Source: CAYNFQ01 sp964396715
Lineage (GTDB): Bacteria; Patescibacteriota; Microgenomatia; Daviesbacterales; UBA10151
Assembly: GCA_964396715.1 (NCBI GenBank)
Contig: CAYNFQ010000016.1
Location: forward strand, 1-27,920
DNA length: 27,920 bases
Direction of reading: 5' to 3'
In this document: positions 21,361-27,656 of the stretch, piece by piece
How positions within the stretch are numbered: the stretch's first letter is position 1
How the letters are laid out: every line of letters begins with the position of its first letter
Program-made: the position numbers and the translations under genes
The notes under the pieces: generated by a model
What the model was told of the DNA's origin: nothing
Databases searched by the model: none
The model's input: the letters and a program-made list of their open reading frames with translations, nothing else

Positions 21361-23133
21361 ATGTGTGGAATATTTGGATATATTGGCAAATCCTCTAATG
21401 CTTCAAATAAGGTTTTTGCAGGGCTTAGGGATATAGAATACAGAGGCTATGATTCCTGGGGAGTGGCATACTGGAAGATGGATGATGGCCGCCAAAGGCG
21501 AGACGGGCCAAAGGCGGGAAAATGGAAGGTGGAAAAAGAGACTGGTTTTCTACCCTCCAGCTTCAAGTTTCCCGGGTCTAATATCTCCCTTGGGCATACC
21601 CGATGGGCTACTCATGGTGGGGTAACTGTTAAGAATGCTCATCCTCACCTAAGTTGTGATGATAAATTGGTTTTGGTACACAATGGAATTGCTGAGAACT
21701 ATCTTGAGTTAAAAAAAGGATTAAGCGGGCATCAGTTTAAATCAGAAACTGATACCGAAGTAATTGCCCATTTAATTGAGAACCAACTTAAAAAAAAGTC
21801 CTTAAAAGCAGCTATAGCTTATGTGTTTAATAAACTGGAAGGTCTTTCTGCAATTGTGGTATCTGATGGGAAAGAGATTGTGGCCTGCAAAACAGGATCT
21901 CCTTTGGTTTTAGGTAAAACCTCTGACGGATTTGTGGTAGCTTCAGATCCTAATGCAATTTTACCTTTAACCAACCAGCTTATTTTTTTGGAAGACGGGC
22001 AATTGGTTGTTTTAAATAGAGAGCTAAGGCTCTATGAAGTAGCAGATTTAAATGAAATTCCTGCTGAATTTATCAATATTGACTGGAAATATACACAAGG
22101 CACAAAAGATAAATTTCCACACTTTATGCTAAAAGAAATTTATGAACAGCCCCAAGTTTTATATAACCAAATTCAAAGTTTGGACAGTGTTGAGAAAATT
22201 GTAGCAGAAATCAAAAAAGCATATGGAACTTACTTTTTAGGTTGCGGTTCAGCTTCTTATGCTTGTATGCTAGCTGAATATGCATTTTCTGATATTGCTA
22301 AAAAGCATATTAATTTTTCTTTAGGATCTGAATTTAACTATACTGCAGATTTTATAACTGACAGGACATTACTGATTGCTATCTCCCAATCCGGGGAAAC
22401 AATAGACATAGTAGAACCTGTTAATTTAGCAAAGAAAAAGGGCGCTAAAATTGTGGCTCTAACAAATACCCTGGGATCAACACTGTATAGGATGGCAGAC
22501 ATAAAAACTCTGCTAAATGCAGGCCCTGAAAAAGCAGTGGCATCCACTAAGGCCTTAATTGCCATGATGGCAAATGTTTTGCTGTATGCTTATGGATTAG
22601 CAGGAAAGTTGGAGACTGGGATTAAGGTTATAGAAGATAGTGCCAAAGAGATTGAGAATATTATTAAAAATCAGGATCAGATTAAAAAGCTGGCAGAAAA
22701 AATGCACAAAGTGGAACATATTTATGTATTAGGAAGAGGCATTTCCTACCCTGCGGCTCTAGAATCTGCTCTAAAAATAAAAGAAGTTTCATATATTCAT
22801 GCTGAGGGGTTGGCATCAGGCGAGTTAAAACACGGTCCGATTGCTTTAATTGACAAAGGTACTCCTGTGATATTGTTTGTACCAAATGATGAGACAAAAG
22901 CTGCTGTTTTGGCAAATGCTATGGAGGTGTCTGCCAGAGGGGCATATGTAATTGGAGTAGGTGTTGAGAAAGCCCCCTGTTTTGACTTCTTTTTTGAAGT
23001 TAAAGATGTAGGAGTATCATCTGTTCTACCCCATATTGTTTTTGCCCAATTTTTAGGGTATTTCTTGGCAGTTAAAAAAGGACTTAATCCGGATAAACCC
23101 CGAAATCTTGCCAAAAGTGTAACTGTAAAGTAA
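21361..23133 (+). CDS. glmS: Glutamine-fructose-6-phosphate aminotransferase
   Basis: Makes glucosamine-6-phosphate from fructose-6-phosphate and glutamine, the entry step to UDP-GlcNAc for peptidoglycan. 590 residues, close to the usual 600-610. Cys2 in MCGIFGYIGK becomes the N-terminal nucleophile after Met removal. GHTRWATHGGVT and HPHLSCDDKLVLVHNGIAENY mark the glutaminase domain. Two SIS domains follow (GCGSASYACMLAEY, ISQSGETIDIVEPV, GRGISYPAALESALKIKEVSYIHAEGLASGELKHG), and the C-terminus ends NLAKSVTVK. A palindromic insert (21487-21518) adds about ten residues (GRQRRDGPKAG) in the glutaminase domain where others have a loop. Confidence 0.97.
   Translation: MCGIFGYIGKSSNASNKVFAGLRDIEYRGYDSWGVAYWKMDDGRQRRDGPKAGKWKVEKETGFLPSSFKFPGSNISLGHTRWATHGGVTVKNAHPHLSCDDKLVLVHNGIAENYLELKKGLSGHQFKSETDTEVIAHLIENQLKKKSLKAAIAYVFNKLEGLSAIVVSDGKEIVACKTGSPLVLGKTSDGFVVASDPNAILPLTNQLIFLEDGQLVVLNRELRLYEVADLNEIPAEFINIDWKYTQGTKDKFPHFMLKEIYEQPQVLYNQIQSLDSVEKIVAEIKKAYGTYFLGCGSASYACMLAEYAFSDIAKKHINFSLGSEFNYTADFITDRTLLIAISQSGETIDIVEPVNLAKKKGAKIVALTNTLGSTLYRMADIKTLLNAGPEKAVASTKALIAMMANVLLYAYGLAGKLETGIKVIEDSAKEIENIIKNQDQIKKLAEKMHKVEHIYVLGRGISYPAALESALKIKEVSYIHAEGLASGELKHGPIALIDKGTPVILFVPNDETKAAVLANAMEVSARGAYVIGVGVEKAPCFDFFFEVKDVGVSSVLPHIVFAQFLGYFLAVKKGLNPDKPRNLAKSVTVK
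21487..21518. repeat. Palindromic insert inside glmS
   Basis: GGCCGCCAAAGGCGAGACGG followed by GCCAAAGGCGGG, built from CGCC-AAA-GGCG and related arms. A related element with the loop inverted (TTT instead of AAA) lies at 25552-25571. Confidence 0.6.
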
Positions 23134-23147
23134 AATCTACATGGTTT

Positions 23148-23220
23148 GCCGGAATTGCCAATGTGGTCAAGGCGTCCGCCTGAAGAGCGGATTATCTCAG
23201 TCCGATTCTGGGTTCCGGCA
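23148..23220 (+). tRNA. tRNA-Phe (anticodon GAA), atypical T-loop
   Basis: A 73-nt cloverleaf: acceptor GCCGGAA/TTCCGGC, D-stem GCC/GGC, anticodon stem TCCGC/GCGGA with loop CTGAAGA, and T-stem CTCAG/CTGGG. The T-loop is TCCGATT, so position 55 is C instead of the near-universal T. Discriminator A; no CCA. Confidence 0.85.
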
Positions 23221-23228
23221 CTTTTTAT

Positions 23229-23494
23229 GCGGGAGTAACTCAGTGGGTTCTGCACGAAGTGCGAACGGGAGTCTAAATGACTCCCAGGAAGAGTGCCTCG
23301 TTTTCTGCGAAGCAGAAATAAATAGGTGGAGGTTAGTTTAAAGTTAGGTGTTTGTTTTTATGCGGGAGTAACTCAGTGGGTTCTGCACGAAGTGCGAACG
23401 GGAGTCTAAATGACTCCCAGGAAGAGTGCCTCGTTTTCTGCGAAGCAGAAATAAATAGGTGGAGGTTAGTTTAAAGTTAGGTGTTTGTTTTTAT
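23229..23494 (+). repeat. Two tandem 133-bp units carrying broken tRNA-Gly 5' halves
   Basis: Units at 23229-23361 and 23362-23494 appear identical and run directly into the intact tRNA-Gly. In unit 1, 23229-23246 equals tRNA-Gly positions 1-18. A 43-nt insert follows with hairpins GTTCTGCAC-GAA-GTGCGAAC (23247-23266) and GGGAGTC-TAAAT-GACTCCC (23267-23285). 23290-23302 then resumes tRNA-Gly as AGAGTGCCTCGTT up to the anticodon loop. A further hairpin, TTCTGC-GAA-GCAGAA (23303-23317), follows in place of the 3' half. The rest is an AT/G-rich spacer ending TTTGTTTTTAT. Confidence 0.9.
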
Positions 23495-23566
23495 GCGGGA
23501 GTAACTCAGTGGTAGAGTGCCTCGTTGCCAACGAGGATGTCGCGGGTTCAAATCCCGTCTCCCGCT
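23495..23566 (+). tRNA. tRNA-Gly (anticodon GCC)
   Basis: A 72-nt tRNA: acceptor GCGGGAG/CTCCCGC, anticodon stem CCTCG/CGAGG with loop TTGCCAA, and T-loop TTCAAAT. Discriminator T; no CCA. It is the intact parent of the two interrupted copies upstream. Confidence 0.94.
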
Positions 23567-23567
23567 C

Positions 23568-23618
23568 CCGAGTCAAACTCGGTTCGCGAGGTTGACGAGG
23601 GCCAAGTCAGACTTGGCC
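23568..23618. repeat. Palindrome cluster after tRNA-Gly
   Basis: CCGAGT-CAA-ACTCGG at 23568-23582 and a 9-bp perfect hairpin GGCCAAGTC-A-GACTTGGCC at 23600-23618. Neither is followed by a T-run, so they are not typical terminators. Confidence 0.75.
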
Positions 23619-23637
23619 AAAATTTATATAAAATAAA

Positions 23638-23940
23638 ATGAACGTTAGACGTTCAAATACAATCAGATATTACGTTTATACTTTATTCAGCCTAAAGGAC
23701 AAGAAACTCTACACTGGTTTCACTACCGATCTCAAAGACAGATTATCAAGACATGCTCGCGGTGAAGTTAGATCCACTGTTAATAGAAGACCTCTTAAGT
23801 TAATTCATTACGAATATTTCATTACCGAAGATGATGCTAAGGCTCGGGAAGTATTCCTTAAAAGCGGATTTGGAAGAAATAATCTTAAACAAGCTTTAAA
23901 AAGGACACTATACGAATTTAATCGAACTCGTGGATTTTAG
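23638..23940 (+). CDS. GIY-YIG domain protein
   Basis: A 100-residue single-domain protein. The GIY-YIG core reads YYVYTLFSLKDKKLYTGFTT (about 11-30), followed by DLKDRLSRHARGEVRSTVNRRPLKLIHYEYF with the helix Arg. A Glu lies in the C-terminal helical part (KAREVFLKSGFGRNNLKQAL). This is the UPF0213/YhbQ-like layout of small predicted DNA endonucleases. A TATAAA at 23627-23632 lies 5 nt before the ATG. It sits 71 nt after tRNA-Gly. Confidence 0.8.
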   Translation: MNVRRSNTIRYYVYTLFSLKDKKLYTGFTTDLKDRLSRHARGEVRSTVNRRPLKLIHYEYFITEDDAKAREVFLKSGFGRNNLKQALKRTLYEFNRTRGF

Positions 23941-24222
23941 CCTCAAAAAGTTGCTAAAATTAGTTAAAATTCGATCCTATAACCTAATACCCTAAGGGGA
24001 ATCGAACTAGCCTTGTCGGGATTACTTTTTCTCTTGCTCAACTTCTTCAAAATCCCCCATCCACTTTGACCCGCTCAATGAGCGAGGCTCGCCTACCCGC
24101 TTCGCCAGCGAGGCGAGAAGGCGGCCCATAAAAATGTTGCATAACTGCACAAGCCAGTAGATAAACAACCTCTTCTTGTACATCTCTCTATTCTTCGTCA
24201 GAACAATTTGGGTAATATTTTT
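23941..24222. other. Gene-free stretch with GC-rich palindromes
   Basis: No gene is supported. It contains GCTCA-A-TGAGC (24073-24083) and a nested hairpin with arms CTCGCCT/AGGCGAG enclosing CGCT/AGCG (24088-24117). These are GC-rich islands in AT-rich surroundings, like the other dispersed palindromes. Neither is followed by a T-run. Confidence 0.6.
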
Positions 24223-24822
24223 TTATTTCCTAGTACGCGGATTATAGCCGACAATTACCAGTCCGTTATTTTGGGATGCAGTCATACTGGCGGGATCATA
24301 TTTAATTACATCAAGGTCTAATGTCTCTTGAAAAAGGGGGCCGACATCCATTTGGGCCGGCACAATTTGGGCTTTGAAGATGCCTCCTACGGTAGTAGCA
24401 AGGAATAAGTGGGCTCTTTTATTTTCATAGCCTATCTCAACATAAAAAACACGACTGTTTGGACTATCGTGTTTGCTTGTTGCAAAAGGCGCCCCGGTAA
24501 GCCCAATACCGGAAAGTTGCAAGATTATCCCCAAGTCTCCATTGCCATTATAATCTTCGATAACCTCCGTCTCCCATTCAATTTTTCTCTCCCTTTCGTA
24601 AAGCGGTTCGGGTCTTGCTTTTTCTTGTGCTGGTGGTTTTTGAAAGACGTGTTTGGCTACTTCTTTGCTCCAGTCCGTCTCTACAGATGTCGGCGCCCGA
24701 GATACTCTCCTGGCACCTCCAAGCAAACTGCCACCGCCGATTCGGACTGTAACTCCTCCTCTTAACACATCAAGTGAAGTCCTTGGGGGGATTGATTTTA
24801 TTCTTCGTTCAGGATGACTCAT
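24223..24822 (-). CDS. Protein of unknown function, coupled to the gene upstream
   Basis: A 199-residue protein. It has a basic, probably disordered N-terminal third (MSHPERRIKSIPPRTSLDVL...), a charged linker (PLYERERKIEWETEVIEDY), and a C-terminal beta-rich domain (LGIILQLSGIGLTGAP, RVFYVEIGYENKRAHLFLAT, NNGLVIVGYNP). No motif or family is recognised. Its ATG overlaps the stop of the 213-residue gene upstream by 4 nt, so the two are made together. Confidence 0.65.
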   Translation of the reverse strand: MSHPERRIKSIPPRTSLDVLRGGVTVRIGGGSLLGGARRVSRAPTSVETDWSKEVAKHVFQKPPAQEKARPEPLYERERKIEWETEVIEDYNGNGDLGIILQLSGIGLTGAPFATSKHDSPNSRVFYVEIGYENKRAHLFLATTVGGIFKAQIVPAQMDVGPLFQETLDLDVIKYDPASMTASQNNGLVIVGYNPRTRK

Positions 24823-25460
24823 TGCCTCTCCTTACCAAAGCCATAAAAGGTTCGCAATACCTCCGGCAAGGCGCTCCTGACTATCTCTGGCGTAGACACC
24901 CTGATTTCACTGTCCAGAAGTGAACCAACATCATGGGCAGCGCCGATAAACAACAGCCCTGTTTTTCCTCGAGATAGTGTCTCTCTTATTCTTTGGGCAA
25001 TAGATTTATTGCGTTCCTCCAAAAGCCAACTGCTTTTCTTGAGGTATTCTAAACGGGCGGCGGTTTTGGCCTTTCCATCAGGGCAGTTTGCAATGGTTTG
25101 TAAAGCCTGGTGTTCCTCCATTAAAAGATTGGCATCTTCGGTGCCGAAAATAGTGGCCCCTTTTCCCCTGAGCCAACGAAGAATTTCATAATTGGCAGTT
25201 TGGGTTTTGTCAACGATCTTATCCACGATTCCCCCAGGGGCATTAACTAAACCGTCCTGGTAAATTTGCAAACCGGTAAGGAAGTCTGAGGGCGAGCTAT
25301 TAAGGTAGCGAAAAATACCCACCCAATATCTTGTTGTCGCAGCCTCATATTGCTCATCAAAAGGAATTTTGTCTCTCAGGCTTCCCATGTCAGCATAGGT
25401 ATGAGCAATAGGGATAATATAAAGATGGGGCCTTTTTTCCATTGGCTGGTATATTATCAT
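24819..25460 (-). CDS. Possible TraB/GumN-like protein
   Basis: A 213-residue soluble protein. The N-terminal strand and histidine LYIIPIAHTYADMGSL, and the C-terminal block ERNKSIAQRIRETLSRGKTGLLFIGAAHDVGSLL, resemble the paired motifs of TraB/GumN/Tiki-type proteins (an N-terminal GxxH and a later ERN...GAxH). Their spacing is right, but the match is by eye only. Start choice is open: MEKRPHLYI (25442) is an alternative to MIIYQPMEK. First gene of a two-gene unit. Confidence 0.5.
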   Translation of the reverse strand: MIIYQPMEKRPHLYIIPIAHTYADMGSLRDKIPFDEQYEAATTRYWVGIFRYLNSSPSDFLTGLQIYQDGLVNAPGGIVDKIVDKTQTANYEILRWLRGKGATIFGTEDANLLMEEHQALQTIANCPDGKAKTAARLEYLKKSSWLLEERNKSIAQRIRETLSRGKTGLLFIGAAHDVGSLLDSEIRVSTPEIVRSALPEVLRTFYGFGKERQ

Positions 25461-25551
25461 TTTTATAGGATAAGCACAAATTTTTGATAAAAGAAAATTT
25501 ATGGTACACTCAATTTACCGAATGACCCTTGTGCCGTCTAAAGACAAGCCT

Positions 25552-25597
25552 CGTCCGCCTTTGGCGAGACGGCCCGCTCCAGGAAGTCTGACTTCCT
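25552..25597. repeat. Palindrome pair before the DUF378 terminator
   Basis: CGTCCGCC-TTT-GGCGAGACG (25552-25571, one bulged A) and AGGAAGTC-T-GACTTCCT (25581-25597). The first is related to the glmS insert with its loop inverted. The second shares the AAGTC-N-GACTT core with the hairpin at 23600. Confidence 0.7.
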
Positions 25598-25603
25598 CCA
25601 TAA

Positions 25604-25635
25604 AAAAATCCGGCCTAACATGCGACCGGATTTTT
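25604..25635 (-). terminator. Rho-independent terminator after the DUF378 gene
   Basis: Stem AAAAATCCGG/CCGGATTTTT with a 12-nt loop. On the minus strand it is followed by a T-run. It lies 24 nt past the DUF378 stop and could also work in the plus direction. Confidence 0.8.
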
Positions 25636-25659
25636 AATAATTACCCATTTGACCTGTCA

Positions 25660-25854
25660 CTATTTGCTTACCATTACATAAGCCTTATAAACTCCGGCCA
25701 AACCCACTACTATATAAACTGCTCTTGAAAGCAGGCTTCCTGATCCAAGAATTGTTTCTACCAGGTTCAAATTCAAAAGGCCAACCAGTCCCCAATTCAG
25801 AGCTCCCACCACCAATACCCAGGCTACCACTTGTTTAGTATTCAGACTAATCAC
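25660..25854 (-). CDS. DUF378 family small membrane protein
   Basis: A protein of about 64 residues with two hydrophobic segments and the family signature ALNWGLVGLLNLNLVE...LLSRAVYIVVGLAGVYKAYV. Function is unknown; DUF378 proteins are widespread small inner-membrane proteins. A strong AGGAGG/GGAGGTGAT site precedes it, but it overlaps the GTG start at 25854. With normal spacing the start would be CTG at 25845 (fMet-NTKQVVAW), so the true start is uncertain. A TTGACT at 25895-25900 may be its -35 box. Confidence 0.85.
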   Translation of the reverse strand: MISLNTKQVVAWVLVVGALNWGLVGLLNLNLVETILGSGSLLSRAVYIVVGLAGVYKAYVMVSK

Positions 25855-25882
25855 CTCCCTCCTAATACCATCATAGACATGT

Positions 25883-25912
25883 TTGGATAGTAAAAGTCAA
25901 TACTGTTATAAT
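25883..25912. promoter_or_regulatory. Divergent promoter region, DUF378 / EF-Tu-like gene
   Basis: On the plus strand TTGGAT (25883-25888) and TATAAT (25907-25912) face the 25952 gene. On the minus strand TTGACT (25895-25900) faces DUF378. The two promoters overlap. Confidence 0.5.
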
Positions 25913-25951
25913 AGGGGCAAAATCTATACTTAAGATAGGAGGTGATAAATT

Positions 25952-26200
25952 TTGGATAAACCAGTAGGGAAAGTTATACATTTCTATGACAAACTGGGGG
26001 TGGCCATAATTGATTTAGCATCAGGTGGGTTAACAGTGGGAGATCAGGTTAAGTTCAAACATGGTGAGGAAGAATTTACTCAGAAAGTGGAATCATTACA
26101 GGTTGATCATGAAAGTGTGGAATCTGTTAAAAAAGGAGATTCGTTTGGAGTAAAGGTAGATAAACCCACCAAACCAGGTACAGCAGTTTTTTTAGTTTAG
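25952..26200 (+). CDS. Stand-alone EF-Tu domain II-like protein
   Basis: An 82-residue beta-barrel-type protein: VGKVIHFYDKLGVAIIDLASGGLTVGDQVKFKHGEEEFTQKVESLQVDHESVESVKKGDSFGVKVD. This is the OB-like domain II pattern of translation GTPases without any GTPase domain. Proteins of this kind are often annotated as translation elongation factor-like. The start is TTG, set by a perfect AGGAGGTGAT at 25938-25947 with normal spacing. Its role is unknown; it could bind RNA or a ribosomal partner. Confidence 0.8.
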   Translation: MDKPVGKVIHFYDKLGVAIIDLASGGLTVGDQVKFKHGEEEFTQKVESLQVDHESVESVKKGDSFGVKVDKPTKPGTAVFLV

Positions 26201-26219
26201 AAACATTATTTTCGAGAGT

Positions 26220-26236
26220 GAGTCCGTAATGGACTC
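26220..26236. repeat. Small hairpin before tRNA-Gln
   Basis: GAGTCC-GTAAT-GGACTC, 12 nt before tRNA-Gln. Similar in core to the GGGAGTC-TAAAT-GACTCCC hairpin of the tRNA-Gly units. It could also be a weak terminator for the preceding gene. Confidence 0.6.
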
Positions 26237-26247
26237 CAAAATATCAT

Positions 26248-26321
26248 TGCGGGATCGTCTAATGGTAGGACGATAGCCTTTGGAGCTATCTATCATGGTT
26301 CGAATCCATGTCCCGCAGCCA
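26248..26321 (+). tRNA. tRNA-Gln (anticodon TTG), CCA encoded
   Basis: Acceptor TGCGGGA/TCCCGCA with the U1-A72 pair typical of tRNA-Gln, anticodon stem ATAGC/GCTAT with loop CTTTGGA, T-loop TTCGAAT, discriminator G, then a genomic CCA (26319-26321). It is the only tRNA in the window with encoded CCA. Confidence 0.92.
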
Positions 26322-26329
26322 TTCGACTC

Positions 26330-26345
26330 GGTCAATAAATTGACC
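26330..26345. repeat. Palindrome after tRNA-Gln
   Basis: GGTCAAT-AA-ATTGACC, a perfect 7-bp hairpin with a 2-nt loop and no T-run. Confidence 0.65.
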
Positions 26346-26392
26346 TCGCTCATGGTTATAACCATCTTACGAGATATATACATAATAAGTTA

Positions 26393-26728
26393 ATGATAAG
26401 GTCGAATGCCCTGAGCGAACGAGTGGTGAGAAAAATCGAACCACGAAGTGAGTCGAAGGGAAAATACGTTGTTTACATCTTAAAAACTTCATCAAATACT
26501 CTTTATATTGGTCAAACAAATAATTTAGAAAAAAGACTAAAAGAGCATAAAAGTAAAGGTACTAAATCCGCAAGATATATAAAATATTTTCAGTCATTCC
26601 AACTGGTTCATTCAGAGGAATATTCCACAAGGGTTGAAGCCATGAAAAGAGAATATCAATTGAAAAAGTGGACGCGACAGAAAAAAGAAGCCTTAATAAA
26701 TCAGAATAAGACTCTGTTGAAAAGGTGA
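26393..26728 (+). CDS. GIY-YIG domain protein (UPF0213-like)
   Basis: 111 residues from the ATG. The domain begins at about residue 24: YVVYILKTSSNTLYIGQTNNLEKRLKEHKSKGTKSARYIKYFQSFQLVHSEEY, with the catalytic-type Tyr, Arg and Glu (EAMKREYQLKKW) in place. Residues 4-23 are encoded by a dispersed repeat (26401-26460) and are probably not part of the ancestral protein; GTG codons at 26423 and 26426 are alternative starts. It sits 71 nt after tRNA-Gln, matching the distance of the other GIY-YIG gene from tRNA-Gly. Confidence 0.8.
   Translation: MIRSNALSERVVRKIEPRSESKGKYVVYILKTSSNTLYIGQTNNLEKRLKEHKSKGTKSARYIKYFQSFQLVHSEEYSTRVEAMKREYQLKKWTRQKKEALINQNKTLLKR
26401..26460. repeat. Dispersed imperfect palindrome at the start of a GIY-YIG gene
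   Basis: Arms CCCTGAGCGAACGAGTGGT and ACCACGAAGTGAGTCGAAGGG are partly complementary. A relative with TGAGCAAAGTCGAAG lies at about 26758-26800. The GAGC...GTCGAAGGG style is familiar as a dispersed element in uncultured genomes (recollection). Confidence 0.6.
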
Positions 26729-26896
26729 TAATCCTGAGTGATGGTGAGCGGACCAGTACTGAGCAAAGTCGAAGTAGTCGAACCAGAGTCGAAGGAGACT
26801 AAGGCTAAAAAAGAGGCATTGATTAGTGGAAACATGGAATTACTCAAGAAATTATAAACAGAGCTTGGATGCTCGAACTTCTGATATACTCTAACC
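26729..26896. other. Short gene-free stretch with repeat remnants
   Basis: Contains TGAGCAAAGTCGAAG, GTAGTCGAACC and AGAGTCGAAGGAG modules related to the element at 26401. A TATACT at 26885-26890, 6 nt before ATG 26897, is a likely -10 box for the peptidase gene. Confidence 0.5.
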
Positions 26897-27656
26897 ATGG
26901 AAAAAACAGAAATAGTTCAAGTTGTAGGTAAACTTCAAAAAACATCTTATAGAAGTATTTAAGGTTATCGCTCGATCATTAAAAATTGGGATGAATGAAC
27001 AAGATATTGCAGAACGCATTAAATTAGAATTCAAAAAGAGAGATATTACAGATTTTTGGTACGACGTACCAATCATTGTTCTAGTAGGAACAGAAAGGTT
27101 TATTAAGGGCGCGAATTCAGACTATACTACAAAAAGCCCTTCAAAAGAATTTATTCTTAAAGAAGGAGATGTAGTCTATATAGATCTGCATCCACAAGAT
27201 AGTAAAACCAGAGTGTGGGGAGATTGGAATACAATGATAGTGTTTCATCCGAGAAAGGGTATTGATGATGAACAAGTGGCATTTTTAAAAGAGATGCAAG
27301 AAATTCATCGAGAAGGTATTACCAAGTTCACACCAACTATGATAGGAGCAGATATTTTCAACTATTATCTTGATACTTATCAAAGGAGAGGAATAACTCC
27401 GATATTAGGTAAAAAACCTGATGTTGGACATACTGTTCATGCAGGTCTAAAGGTTAATGCCAATAGATTACTTTTAACCCCAGAAAATACCATTCCTATT
27501 GGGGGATACATTTACGCTGTTGAACCGGCAGGTTTTCGTCTGAAGAAATCAGAAAAAGGTGTAGTAGTTGGAAGATTTGAAGAATGTGCGTATGTTCCAG
27601 AAGAAGGAAATGTTGTTTTACTAGGAAATCAAGAATTGTTGCCTACGATAATCTGA
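26897..27656 (+). CDS. M24 family metallopeptidase (Xaa-Pro type), frameshifted near the start
   Basis: The main frame, open from ATG 26991 (221 residues), has all five M24 metal ligands: Asp65 (VVYIDLHP), Asp78 (VWGDWN), His147 (DVGHTVHAG), Glu178 (YAVEPAGF) and Glu197 (GRFEECAY). The same frame is open and protein-like further upstream (HLIEVFKVIARSLKIGMNEQ). The only good start, ATG 26897 with TATACT 6 nt before it, is in another frame (MEKTEIVQVVGKLQK). Removing one A from the A6 run at 26937-26942 joins them. So it is a recent frameshift, an assembly error, or transcriptional slippage. Translation from 26991 would still keep the catalytic domain. Confidence 0.8.

Noticed and set aside
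23141..23341. Open frame across tRNA-Phe and the first 133-bp unit
   Set aside because: It translates tRNA and hairpin sequence; no coding character.
23229..23494. CRISPR-like array
   Set aside because: Only two units, directly adjacent with no variable spacers, and built from tRNA sequence.
23990..24035. tRNA-like T-arm on the minus strand (CTAGTTCGATTCCCC)
   Set aside because: The flanking bases do not pair as a T-stem and no other tRNA arms are present.
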